In this document: positions 8,765 to 17,666 of the stretch, one piece after another | How the letters are laid out: each line of letters begins with the position of its first letter | Numbering within the stretch: the stretch's first letter is position 1 | Origin: Enterocloster bolteae | GTDB lineage: Bacteria; Bacillota; Clostridia; Lachnospirales; Lachnospiraceae | Direction of reading: 5' to 3' | DNA: 48,911 bases | NCBI GenBank assembly: GCA_021772025.1 | Contig: JAETNT010000029.1 | Coordinates: 1-48,911, forward strand | Made by a program: the position numbers and the translations under genes | The notes under the pieces: model-generated | What the model saw: only the letters and a program-made list of their open reading frames with translations | What the model was told of the DNA's origin: nothing | The model's database searches: none

Positions 8765-9074
8765 CATCTGCCTGCAGTCTGTTAATAAAGCCAATCAGCA
8801 TAATCATGTCATCAGCATTTAACTTTCTCATACCATCCATCGCTTTATGGATAAGCTGTGGGTTGACGATTTCAGAGTCAAAAAATTGCATCGGTGAGAT
8901 CTCAAAATAATCACAGATTTTCAAAAAATGTCCCATTGAAGGGAGGGCCCGACCAGAAGAAATTGCTTGAATATAACTTCTATTCTGCCCCAAGTCCAGG
9001 CTCATTTGATATTCGGACACATTCCTTTTTAAGCGTAGCTCCGTAATCCGGTTGCGAATAAATTCTTCATCCAT
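8757..9074 (-). CDS. XRE/Cro-family helix-turn-helix regulator
   Basis: A 105-residue protein. I start at ATG 9072-9074 (MDEEFIRNRI), preceded on the reverse strand by AAAGAGG; a longer frame to 9128 has no ribosome binding site. The N-terminal 65 residues form a Cro/CI-type HTH: IRNRITELRLKRNVSEYQMS, recognition helix region NRSYIQAISSGRALPSMGHFLKICDYFEISPMQFF. A short helical tail (LNADDMIMLIGFINRLQ) follows, probably for dimer contacts. It stands back to back with SBP2, and two sets of direct repeats lie in the shared promoter region, so it probably controls its own gene and the SBP2-HHK2-HHK3-SBP3 genes. That control is inferred from layout only. Confidence 0.85.
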   Translation of the reverse strand: MDEEFIRNRITELRLKRNVSEYQMSLDLGQNRSYIQAISSGRALPSMGHFLKICDYFEISPMQFFDSEIVNPQLIHKAMDGMRKLNADDMIMLIGFINRLQADEK

Positions 9075-9119
9075 ATAATAATACCTCTTTCTGAATAGAA
9101 TAACAAAATCAAAGCCTGG

Positions 9120-9214
9120 ACTATACATATTTAATGTGTTATAATTCTAATAAAAAATAAATATAGCATTATTATTTGCGTTGTTTCGTTTTTTAATGCG
9201 TTATTACTATACAT
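9120..9214. promoter_or_regulatory. paired direct repeats in the XRE-SBP2 divergent promoter region
   Basis: TTAATGTGTTAT (9131-9142) and TTAATGCGTTAT (9193-9204) differ at one base and are 62 bases apart (start to start). ACTATACAT occurs at both 9120-9128 and 9206-9214, on opposite sides of the two 12-mers. The region is AT-rich and would carry both promoters. These are candidate operators for the XRE protein. Confidence 0.4.
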
Positions 9215-9339
9215 GGCATGGGGCTATGAGGGCTGTAGACTTCTTCAAAAAGCAAAATGACGAATAAGGATACAGATTCGGGGATAACGTGCTTGCTGCG
9301 GTTGCTGATAATACCGTTGAAAAAGCGGGGAGAGATAAA

Positions 9340-11334
9340 ATGAAAGAAAACTATTATCTAATGAAAGTCCAAAGCTATGTTAATTTCCCTGGGTTGTATT
9401 TCAAAAAAGCAACTTCTCACTGTCTTTGTTTTATAATACTGGCATGCATGTTGGCGGGATGTGCACAGGAGCCGGAAGATATAAAGACAGTCATTAGCAT
9501 TCTGTATTTTAATGAGTGCGGTAATTTAGAGAAGCTGGTAGAAGATACATATTCTGACATTGATCTGCAATTTGAAAGGCTCTCCTATCCAAGCGAACAA
9601 ATGCGAAGACTGGAAAAAGGCATGGGACCGGAACTGGTGGTTTTCACCCAGCCTTCTGATGAGATTTCGGAAAAATATTTGCTGGACATCAGTGATACAC
9701 AAGCCAGCACAGCTTATGACGGCACTGTGATGCAGCAGCTGCAGGTCGACGGAATCACCTATTTCCTGCCGCTGCCCGGTCAGTACAGCGGATATATTGT
9801 CAACGAAACCTTTTTCCGGAAGGCCGGAATACCGCTTCCCATCAGTAATCAGGAATTGTTGGAAGCGGTGGGAAAAATGAAGGAACTGGGGATTGGTATT
9901 GGAGAGGATGGAATCAATTTCTCCATTTCGAGTGCTACCAACGCGGAGCTTGGCACATATTATGCCGGCTATATGGTGCCGGACTTCTTAGGTACAGTGG
10001 ATGGCGTTGACTGGCTGGCGGCCTTCCGGAGAAAGGAAGCAACGTTCACCGGAACATGGGAGAGCATGCTTACCCTGACCGATCAAATGGTTGAAGCCGG
10101 ATTGCTGGATACAGCCGCTATGGGAAGAAAGCGGAACTTAATCAGGGATGCACAGCGTATGGCAGATGGAACGCTTGCAGTTTCATTTGGTAATTCATCG
10201 CTGTATCAGGAATGCAGGGAATTAAATCAAACCTATGTACAGGATGGAATCGCACCTGAGTATTCCTACCGGATGCTGCCTTTATTAAGCGATGAGGGAA
10301 ATGAAAACTGGCTCCTCCTTGCACCGTCAGCATATGTTGCGGTCAACGCCGCTGTAAATGAGGAGAAGCAGGAGGCAGCAAAGCGGGTTCTGGAGCTGAT
10401 TTCTACATCGGAGGGACAGGAAGCGGTTATGAAAGATCTTCAGATGGGTGTTTCCTACCTGCATAATTACCAGCCGGATACCGCATTTATCCCTGAGGGG
10501 CTGGAAGAATATATTCAGTCAGGCTATATCTATAACATTCAATTTCCTGACAGAGTCATAGAATACCTGGGCAGCCAGGTGCGGCAGACACTGGTTGGTA
10601 AAATGACTTTACAGGAGGCCTTGGAGGCCGTGGACCGATATTATTACGAAGGATCTGAAACTGTGGACTACGACCTGTCCGTGATAGGAACCGTAGGGCA
10701 TGATATGCTTCTCCAAAACTATAATGTCCGCCTGGGTGAAACAGAGATTGGCAATCTCCTGGCCGACAGTGTTGCTGAAGCATCGGGAGCGCCAATTGCG
10801 GTCGTCAACGGCGGCGGGATTCGAAGCAGCCTGTACCAGGGCGAGGTGTATGGAGAGGAGCTGTCGGCGGTATGTCCCTATGATAACGTAGTTATTATTT
10901 TAGAAATGAAGGGAAAGACATTATGGGAGATGATGGAAAACAGTCTGACTACAATAACAGATGATTTACCCGGCGGCAGGTTTCTCCATGTGTCCGGGTT
11001 CAGCTATATCTTTGACAGCAGGAAGCCGGCGGGACAGAGAGTATCAGAGATTAGACTGGCAGATGGAACAGAGCTGGATCAAAACAGTACGTATCAGGTA
11101 GCGGTCAACGATTATATGGCAGGACGCCAGGGGTATGCAGAAGGTAATGGGGATGGATATAAGATGCTTAATTGCTACGACGGACAGACAACCAGGGGAA
11201 ATGTCAATCTTATTCTGGAAACTAATATGACTTATCGGGATGCTTTGGCACAGTATTTTGAAAATCATCGAGATACAATGATTGATAAAAAAACGACTGG
11301 CCGGATTACTGATTTAGCGAAAAAAGGATATTAA
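9340..11334 (+). CDS. SBP2: solute-binding lipoprotein fused to a 5'-nucleotidase C-terminal domain
   Basis: About 664 residues from ATG 9340, eight bases after GGGGAG; the upstream GTG 9289 has no site. A lipoprotein signal ends LAGC (C41). Residues about 50-430 follow the SBP family 1 layout (ISILYFNECG, KYLLDISDT, YFLPLPGQYSGYIVNETFF, LELISTSEGQEAV). From about 443 a clear 5_nucleotid_C domain begins: LGETEIGNLLADSV, VVNGGGIR (about 490), GEVYGEELSAVCPYDN, then LEMKGKTLWEMMENSL, GRFLHVSGFSYIFDSRKPAG, YQVAVNDYMAGRQGY. In UshA-type enzymes this domain holds the nucleotide-binding pocket. The catalytic metallophosphatase half is absent, so the protein probably binds without hydrolysing. It overlaps the first possible start of HHK2 by one base and is probably co-translated with it. 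Confidence 0.8.
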   Translation: MKENYYLMKVQSYVNFPGLYFKKATSHCLCFIILACMLAGCAQEPEDIKTVISILYFNECGNLEKLVEDTYSDIDLQFERLSYPSEQMRRLEKGMGPELVVFTQPSDEISEKYLLDISDTQASTAYDGTVMQQLQVDGITYFLPLPGQYSGYIVNETFFRKAGIPLPISNQELLEAVGKMKELGIGIGEDGINFSISSATNAELGTYYAGYMVPDFLGTVDGVDWLAAFRRKEATFTGTWESMLTLTDQMVEAGLLDTAAMGRKRNLIRDAQRMADGTLAVSFGNSSLYQECRELNQTYVQDGIAPEYSYRMLPLLSDEGNENWLLLAPSAYVAVNAAVNEEKQEAAKRVLELISTSEGQEAVMKDLQMGVSYLHNYQPDTAFIPEGLEEYIQSGYIYNIQFPDRVIEYLGSQVRQTLVGKMTLQEALEAVDRYYYEGSETVDYDLSVIGTVGHDMLLQNYNVRLGETEIGNLLADSVAEASGAPIAVVNGGGIRSSLYQGEVYGEELSAVCPYDNVVIILEMKGKTLWEMMENSLTTITDDLPGGRFLHVSGFSYIFDSRKPAGQRVSEIRLADGTELDQNSTYQVAVNDYMAGRQGYAEGNGDGYKMLNCYDGQTTRGNVNLILETNMTYRDALAQYFENHRDTMIDKKTTGRITDLAKKGY

Positions 11335-11351
11335 TGAGGAGGGAGGGTGCC

Positions 11352-13907
11352 ATGCTGAAAGAGAGAGTAAGGCGGAGGATCATCTTCCTTCTGTTTGGGA
11401 TAAGCATTGTATGTGTGCTTCTATTTGGCGGTATTACAGTTAAGAATATTTACAGCAGTAAATCTTCTGATACAGTAACTAAGATTAGCCAGATTTACCT
11501 GCAGGAAATGACGGAGCAGTTGAATAGCCACTTTTCTACTAATATGGACGGCCTGTTTGTACAAATCCAAACGATTGCGGACTATTTACATGAAATAGAG
11601 CTGAACAGTGAAAAGGAGTTGAATCAGATTCTTTTTTATAAAGTTCAACAGGAAAATGAATTTGACCAGCTGGCACTGATCAGCAGTACGGGAGTTGCCT
11701 ATTCCTCCACAGGTACCTTTTCGGCAATTTCTAAAATTAAGGATCTTGATTTATTGTTGTCAGGAGAGAAGCGGGTAATTTCATTTAATGAGGGTATCTG
11801 GGATACTAATATGCTGTTGTTGGGTATACCTGTTGAAAAGATGGAGCTTGGAGGAGAACGCCTGGTGGCGATAGTGGCTGGAATTGATACCAGCGTCATA
11901 AATCAGAAGCTGGCTCTGGGCAAGGAAGGGACAGATTCCTATTCCAATATTATTTTCCGCAACGGCAGTTTTGTAATCGCAAGCACCTATTCCGAGGCAG
12001 CCAAATATGGCGCAAATTTTTTTTCAACTCTGGAGAAGCAGGCAGAATTTGATGATGAATATAGCCTGGAAGAGATGAGGGAAAAGATTACAGGTGGAAA
12101 ATCCGGAATGGTATCCTTAAAAATTGGCAAACGGCATGAATATATTTATTTTTCACCAATCCAGGGTACCGACTGGTACCTGTGTACCAGCATGTCTTAT
12201 GATACTGTTAATTCCCAGGTATCCAGTTTAAGTCACTTCCTGCTGACAATGGCTGTAGCAGTATTTGCACTCATCCTGCTGATTATTCTGGTCTTTTTTT
12301 TGTTATACCAAAGAAGTGAGAAAAGAAACCATGAGCTTCTATTGGCGGAGAAAGAAAGGGCGGAAGTTGCCAGCTATGCTAAAGGAAATTTTCTGTCCCA
12401 GATGTCCCATGAGATCCGTACACCACTCAATGGTATCATTGGAATGATTGCTTTGGGCCGGCAGCATGCGGGTGAGGTGGAGCGTGTGCTTAACTGTATG
12501 GATAAGATTGACCTGTCCGCAAAACATCTGCTGGCATTGGTTAATGATGTGCTGGATATGTCAAAAATTGAAAGCGGAAAGATTGAGCTGCATCATGAAC
12601 CGTTTGACTTTAGTGTGCTTTTGAAAGCACTGATGATAACCTTTTATGATGAATCCAAACAAAAAGGGATTTCCTACAATATCCTCCTATCAGGCAATCT
12701 TGAGGAAAAATTAGAGGGGGATGCCCTGCGCCTGAATCAGATTCTCACTAATCTGCTTTCTAATGCCATGAAATTTAGTCCACAAGGCGGCAGCGTAACA
12801 TTGGAGGTGCGGGAACAGAAACGGGAAGATAAAAAGCTGTGGATTGCTTTTTATGTCCGTGATACTGGATGCGGGATATCTTCGGAAAACATAGAACGCA
12901 TTTTTCTGCCATTCGAGCAGGAGAATGAAGGTACAACGCGCCAATATGGCGGTACCGGCCTTGGCCTTCCTATCACTAAGCGTTTTGTAGAATTAATGGG
13001 CGGTACAATTTCTGCGGAGAGTACCGTTGGAGCCGGGAGCTGCTTTAAGGTGGAACTCCCGTTTGGCTGTTTAGGTGTAACAGGGCCAACGGAAAGTTCT
13101 GGTATGGGAAAATATGCGCTGGTGGTTCATCATCATCCTGATATCAGGTCATATTTAACAGGGCTTTTAGGACAGAATGGCTTTAACGTAAAAACAGCCT
13201 CCTCCAGGGAGACGGCGGTCTTGATGGCGGATGATATCTGTAAGAAAGGCTGCCCATTGGCGCTCTGCATTATCTGGTGGAACGTTTCATCGGAGATGAT
13301 TCAGCTTGTGGAGGAAATCCGGCAGGCAGCAGTGGGAAGTGCGCCCCGGATTGTGATTAACGGTTATGACAAGGATGAATTGAATGAGGTGGTTCATCAG
13401 ACAAATGCCGATGGAATGCTTGTCTGTCCAGCCTTTCAATCGGATGTTGAGCGGCTTCTGCACGAATTAGAGTCAGGGGCTATAGCTGAAAAAACAGGGG
13501 AACAGCTTGCCAGCTTTGACGGAATGAATATTCTGGTTGCGGAAGACAATGAAATTAACCTGGAAATTGCTGCGGGGCTGTTGGAAAATGCCGGAGCACA
13601 TATATGCACGGCCTGCAATGGCAAGGAAGCTATAAAACAGTTTGATTCTTCCCAAGTGGGATTTTTTGACCTGATTCTCATGGATGTGCAGATGCCTGAA
13701 ATGGACGGTTGTGATGCAACCAAGAAAATCCGGACATTGTCCAGGGCAGATGCAAAGACAGTCCGGATTATAGCTATGACGGCTAATGTATTGGAGGAGG
13801 ATAGGAAGCGGTGCCTGAACAGCGGAATAGATGCCCATATTGGAAAACCATTTTCTTTGGAGGATATTGCCCGGGAGTATAATCAAATAGGGGGAAAGAG
13901 CCAATAA
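11352..13907 (+). CDS. HHK2: hybrid sensor histidine kinase with a degenerate first receiver
   Basis: About 851 residues from ATG 11352, behind GGAGGGAGGG; an ATG at 11334 is also in frame. Membrane helix (about 10-30), extracellular Cache-like region of about 260 residues, second membrane helix (around VFALILLIILVFFLLY), HisKA with H353 in QMSHEIRTPLNGIIGM, and an HATPase with NQILTNLLSNAMKF, RDTGCGI and GTGLGLPI motifs. Next comes a receiver-like domain (about 586-710) whose acidic pocket is replaced by H593-H595 and whose phospho-acceptor position reads IIWWN (W642, W643), so it cannot be phosphorylated in the usual way. The final receiver is canonical, with D778 in LMDVQMPEMDG and K in IGKPF. 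It sits between SBP2 and HHK3 on one strand, with a 53-base gap to HHK3. Confidence 0.9.
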   Translation: MLKERVRRRIIFLLFGISIVCVLLFGGITVKNIYSSKSSDTVTKISQIYLQEMTEQLNSHFSTNMDGLFVQIQTIADYLHEIELNSEKELNQILFYKVQQENEFDQLALISSTGVAYSSTGTFSAISKIKDLDLLLSGEKRVISFNEGIWDTNMLLLGIPVEKMELGGERLVAIVAGIDTSVINQKLALGKEGTDSYSNIIFRNGSFVIASTYSEAAKYGANFFSTLEKQAEFDDEYSLEEMREKITGGKSGMVSLKIGKRHEYIYFSPIQGTDWYLCTSMSYDTVNSQVSSLSHFLLTMAVAVFALILLIILVFFLLYQRSEKRNHELLLAEKERAEVASYAKGNFLSQMSHEIRTPLNGIIGMIALGRQHAGEVERVLNCMDKIDLSAKHLLALVNDVLDMSKIESGKIELHHEPFDFSVLLKALMITFYDESKQKGISYNILLSGNLEEKLEGDALRLNQILTNLLSNAMKFSPQGGSVTLEVREQKREDKKLWIAFYVRDTGCGISSENIERIFLPFEQENEGTTRQYGGTGLGLPITKRFVELMGGTISAESTVGAGSCFKVELPFGCLGVTGPTESSGMGKYALVVHHHPDIRSYLTGLLGQNGFNVKTASSRETAVLMADDICKKGCPLALCIIWWNVSSEMIQLVEEIRQAAVGSAPRIVINGYDKDELNEVVHQTNADGMLVCPAFQSDVERLLHELESGAIAEKTGEQLASFDGMNILVAEDNEINLEIAAGLLENAGAHICTACNGKEAIKQFDSSQVGFFDLILMDVQMPEMDGCDATKKIRTLSRADAKTVRIIAMTANVLEEDRKRCLNSGIDAHIGKPFSLEDIAREYNQIGGKSQ

Positions 13908-13960
13908 AAAATAGATAGCTTATTATGTTTTGAAATTACTAAGGATAGGAGCATAAACCT

Positions 13961-16081
13961 GTGCATCAGAAAAAAGTGAGGATTCTCCCGCTGAGTATAT
14001 TAATTATTTCTGTTCTCTGTTTTCTTTCTGTGGGTTATTGGATTTATCAGAAAAGCGTCCGTAATGTCATTTATGCAACAACGCTGTCTTTCATGAAGCA
14101 GATTGCCGACCATGACCGGCAGAATATGCTGAATCAAATGTCCGGTAAATGGCTTGCACTTACAACAATTACAAACCGTGTGGATGCAGCCAGGGAATAC
14201 ACGATGGACGAGGCGTTTGAAGACTTAAAGCTCAACGTGGTTTCCGGAACATTCCGGAGATTATACCTGGTTACGGAGCAGGGAGTCGTATACTCCCACA
14301 CTGCACTGAAAACCAGCCTTGAAGATATGGCATGGAAAGATGATTACTTAAATTCAGAAGCCCCCTTTGCGGGGATTTTCCGCGAAAGCTCCCGGGAACA
14401 TTGGGGCGAATATGTTGTTTATGGCGTGCGCTTGTCTGAACCTGTCAGATGCGGTGAAGAGTCTGTGGCTGGAATTGTTGGCCTGGTTCCTATTTCTGCC
14501 ATCTCTGAACAGATGCGGTTGGAAAGTTTTGATCAGATGGGCGTGACCGTAGTTATGCAGTCTAACGGTGAAATCATTACCTCCAGTACAGTCTATGACA
14601 GCAATATTTCCAACAATTATCTCAATTTTTTAGAAAGTACTCAACTTCAGGAAGGCTGTACAAGAGAGGGAATCCAATCCGGTATACAGAATGGGGAGCA
14701 GCAGCTGTTTCGGTTTTCCGTGGATGGTGAGAGCTTTTATACGTTGATTGAGCCTTTGAAGGACGACTATCATTCCGGATGGAATCTTGTGGTCCAGCTT
14801 TCAGACAAGGTTACGACCGATCAGGTACAGCGTCTGTTGATGCAGTCCCTTGTGTTTTTTGTGTTGATCGGGATTGTGTGTTTATTCGTTGTGATTTTTA
14901 TCTATCGTAAAATAGATGAGGTTAAGACCCTTCGTATCGTAGAGCAGACAAAGACAAGCTTTCTGGCTAATATGAGTCATGAGATACGAACCCCCCTTAA
15001 CGGTATTTCCGGCCTTTGTTATCTGATGCAGGAGAACATGGATGACAAAGAAAAATTGACAGAGTACCTGCAAAAAACAGTTGCTTCGACCGCTTTTTTA
15101 AAGGACATCATCAATGACGTCCTGGATATGTCCAAAATTGAAAGCGGGCAATTGGAGCTTATATGCCGTAATATAGATTTGAACGGGCTTTTATCTGAAG
15201 TTGAAACGCTTCTGGAGACCCAGGCACGTCATAAGCAAATTGATTTTACCGTGAATACACAAGGAATCAAACAAAAGTGGATTGCAGGCGATCCAATCCG
15301 CATCAAACAAATTTTGATGAATATTCTGGGAAATGCGATTAAGTTTACACCAGAGGGCGGAAAAGTCTCATTAAACGCAATACAGACTTTGAAAAATGGG
15401 ACAGCAGTTACCACATTTGTGATTGCAGACAATGGCTGTGGTATGAGTCCGGAATTTTTGACGCGTATCTGGCTGCCATTTGAGCAGGAGAACCGGAAAA
15501 TTTATAAAAATGGAACAGGGCTTGGAACTACCATCAGTAAAACTTTAGTGGAAAAGATGCAGGGAAGCATTTCCGTGGAAAGCAAGCCGGAACAGGGCAC
15601 TGCCTTTACAATTACAATTCCCTTCCCTATTTCAAAAGAAAGGGATATTTTGAGGGAAAGAGGAGGCAGAGAGACTGCCGTTTCCATCAGGGATAAGCAT
15701 ATTTTAGTGGCAGAGGACAACGAACTGAACCGGATGATTGTCACAACCGTTTTGGAAAACGAGGGATGCATTCTGACGGAGGCTGTCAACGGAAAAGAGG
15801 CGGTGGATATTTTTGAAGCCGGCGAAGCAGGTTTTTTTGACTTGATCTTAATGGATATCCAGATGCCGGAGATGGACGGATATGAGGCTGCCCGGCGTAT
15901 CCGGCAGAGCAGCCACCCTGACGCTAAAACAATCACGATTATTGCAGTAACTGCAAATGCGTTCCAGGAGGATCTTGATAGAGCACTGGCGGCGGGCATG
16001 AACGATGCAGTCACAAAACCTCTGGACGTGGCTGCGTTGATTGACAAAATCAGCCGCATAGAAAAAGGAGAACAGATATGA
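13961..16081 (+). CDS. HHK3: hybrid sensor histidine kinase with a single receiver
   Basis: 706 residues from GTG 13961; AGGAG lies nine bases upstream. One membrane helix (about 8-28), an extracellular sensor of about 260 residues of Cache type, a second helix (LVFFVLIGIVCLFVVIFIY, about 290-312), HisKA with H340 in NMSHEIRTPLNGISGL, HATPase (NQ-type N box reads KQILMNILGNAIKF; G boxes ADNGCGM and GTGLGTTI), and one C-terminal receiver with D632 in LMDIQMPEMDG and K in VTKPLD. Its TGA stop overlaps the ATG of SBP3 (ATGA at 16078-16081). This is direct evidence of translational coupling between kinase and binding protein. The ligand and phosphorelay partner are unknown. Confidence 0.9.
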   Translation: MHQKKVRILPLSILIISVLCFLSVGYWIYQKSVRNVIYATTLSFMKQIADHDRQNMLNQMSGKWLALTTITNRVDAAREYTMDEAFEDLKLNVVSGTFRRLYLVTEQGVVYSHTALKTSLEDMAWKDDYLNSEAPFAGIFRESSREHWGEYVVYGVRLSEPVRCGEESVAGIVGLVPISAISEQMRLESFDQMGVTVVMQSNGEIITSSTVYDSNISNNYLNFLESTQLQEGCTREGIQSGIQNGEQQLFRFSVDGESFYTLIEPLKDDYHSGWNLVVQLSDKVTTDQVQRLLMQSLVFFVLIGIVCLFVVIFIYRKIDEVKTLRIVEQTKTSFLANMSHEIRTPLNGISGLCYLMQENMDDKEKLTEYLQKTVASTAFLKDIINDVLDMSKIESGQLELICRNIDLNGLLSEVETLLETQARHKQIDFTVNTQGIKQKWIAGDPIRIKQILMNILGNAIKFTPEGGKVSLNAIQTLKNGTAVTTFVIADNGCGMSPEFLTRIWLPFEQENRKIYKNGTGLGTTISKTLVEKMQGSISVESKPEQGTAFTITIPFPISKERDILRERGGRETAVSIRDKHILVAEDNELNRMIVTTVLENEGCILTEAVNGKEAVDIFEAGEAGFFDLILMDIQMPEMDGYEAARRIRQSSHPDAKTITIIAVTANAFQEDLDRALAAGMNDAVTKPLDVAALIDKISRIEKGEQI

Positions 16082-17406
16082 AAAAGAGTTTGCTGTGTAT
16101 GTTTTTAATCTTTGCCGCCTGCTTTTCCATGACGGGATGCAGTTCCGGGAAGCCTGCAGATGAACGCCCGGAATCGATCACCCTTAGAATTGCAACACCG
16201 CCTATCGGGCTGGGCAGCGTGCCGGGGGTGGGGGAAGCAGAGATAAGTGAGATGATGGAGGTGGCAGCAGAGCGGTTCAGCGCCCAATATACCGCTTTTG
16301 ATGTGAACTTTGAGATAAACCGCTATAATTATACGGATGAAAAAGAGCAGCTGCTGGATAAAATTGGCACAGAGGACGCCGCTGATATATTTTATGCCGG
16401 TTCCTGGAACACCTCTGCCTGGGCAGAACAAGGGTGGATTGTTCCTCTGGATGATATCATTGATGACGGGCTGCGGTCCGATATCAGTGAGACGCTTTGG
16501 AGGCAGAACTCCTATAAAGGGCATGTTTATGTGCTGCCTTATCAGCAGCTGCACAATACGCTGGCTGTCAACAAGAAGATGATGGAGGAAGCGGGCCTGG
16601 CGGAATTTATTCCGGAACAGGATACCATTGCCCACTGGTCTACCGAGGACTTTAATACGGTGTTTGCAGAATTGAAGGAGTCTATTACAGACGAGACCAC
16701 CTATGTTTTTATGATGTATGCTCTGAACGATCAGGGAGACAGCCATATTATGACCCTGCTCCAGGCGATGGGCGGAAGCCTGTATGATGAAAATGGAAAT
16801 TTTGCCGTAAATACGCCGGAGGGTATTGCGGCGCTTACCTGGCTAAAGTCCCTGGATGAACAGGGGTATGTGCCTGAGAATGCGGAAAATATCGAATTTG
16901 TAGATGTGATAAATCTGTTTTATAACGGACAGATGGCAATCTGTATGTCTAACCTGACGAATTTGTGGGATTACCGCGACCGAGGCATGGAGGTGTTCCC
17001 TGTCAATTTTCCCAGCCTGGACGGCAGAGGCTACGTTGTCGCTACTACTAATGGTTTCTGTGTGTTTGATAACGGAGATACAAAAAAAGTTCAGGCGGCA
17101 AAGGATTTTGTCCGCTATATCTATACAGATGAGGAATTGATGAAATATACGTTGGGGACCCTGCCGGTCAATCAATCGGTTATGGACAAATATGAGGATG
17201 AGATTTGGATGCTGAAGGCTTATAGCGAGAATTCCCCCAACCTGACTACTGTTGTCCGCCTGGACAACCTGAACTGGCAGGGGGTCCGGGATGTTTTCTA
17301 TCTCAATATCCAGGATCTGCTCAAAGGGACAAAAAGTCCGGAAGAGGTTGCGAAAGCAATTGATGAGACCTGTAATGCCGCCCTGGAACAGGGGCGTCCG
17401 AAGTAA
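16078..17406 (+). CDS. SBP3: family 1 extracellular solute-binding lipoprotein
   Basis: 442 residues, starting at the ATG that overlaps the HHK3 stop; the AAAAAGGAG site lies within the end of HHK3. The signal peptide ends MTGC (C21). The body has the usual carbohydrate-type SBP pattern: EQLLDKIGTEDAADIFYAGSWN, WIVPLDDIIDDG, a cleft segment YVLPYQQLHNTLAVNKKMMEEAG, a LQAMGGSLYDENGNFAVNTPEG motif and FVRYIYTDEELMKYT near the end. The length is normal for the family and there is no extra C-terminal domain. No permease gene lies near, so a role as the sensory partner of HHK3 is more likely than transport with adjacent genes. It could still serve a permease encoded elsewhere. Confidence 0.85.
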   Translation: MKKSLLCMFLIFAACFSMTGCSSGKPADERPESITLRIATPPIGLGSVPGVGEAEISEMMEVAAERFSAQYTAFDVNFEINRYNYTDEKEQLLDKIGTEDAADIFYAGSWNTSAWAEQGWIVPLDDIIDDGLRSDISETLWRQNSYKGHVYVLPYQQLHNTLAVNKKMMEEAGLAEFIPEQDTIAHWSTEDFNTVFAELKESITDETTYVFMMYALNDQGDSHIMTLLQAMGGSLYDENGNFAVNTPEGIAALTWLKSLDEQGYVPENAENIEFVDVINLFYNGQMAICMSNLTNLWDYRDRGMEVFPVNFPSLDGRGYVVATTNGFCVFDNGDTKKVQAAKDFVRYIYTDEELMKYTLGTLPVNQSVMDKYEDEIWMLKAYSENSPNLTTVVRLDNLNWQGVRDVFYLNIQDLLKGTKSPEEVAKAIDETCNAALEQGRPK

Positions 17407-17544
17407 ACAGGAACAGAGAAAACGCAGGGTGTTATATGCAGCCTGAAATCCAAGGCCGGGATGCAGAAGCGCCGCCCCGGGATATGCTGGTCACATGCGG
17501 ACTCAGCACACATAATTTCCGGCAAAATGAATTGTCTTAAAAGA

Positions 17545-17573
17545 TTGATATATTTGTCAATCTTTGTTATACT
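17545..17573 (+). promoter_or_regulatory. sigma-A promoter for MCP-HHK4-SBP4-HHK5
   Basis: TTGATA (17545-17550), 17 bases, TATACT (17568-17573): five of six matches in both boxes with ideal spacing. It lies about 95 bases before the MCP start, in the 260-base gap after SBP3, and marks a new transcription unit. Confidence 0.65.
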
Positions 17574-17666
17574 TGATTCAATTAATTGGCATATGAACAA
17601 AGAATATACCTGGGTAATCGGTGAGAATGAAAGAGCCACGGCATGGTTCAGGGGAGGATGAAGTAA

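Noticed and set aside
4923..17406. SBPs as ordinary parts of sugar ABC importers
   Set aside because: No permease or ATPase gene lies in the window and each SBP abuts a kinase; transport with distant genes remains possible but is not supported here.
17461..17661. 66-codon frame between SBP3 and the MCP
   Set aside because: No ribosome binding site, and it runs across the promoter at 17545-17573.
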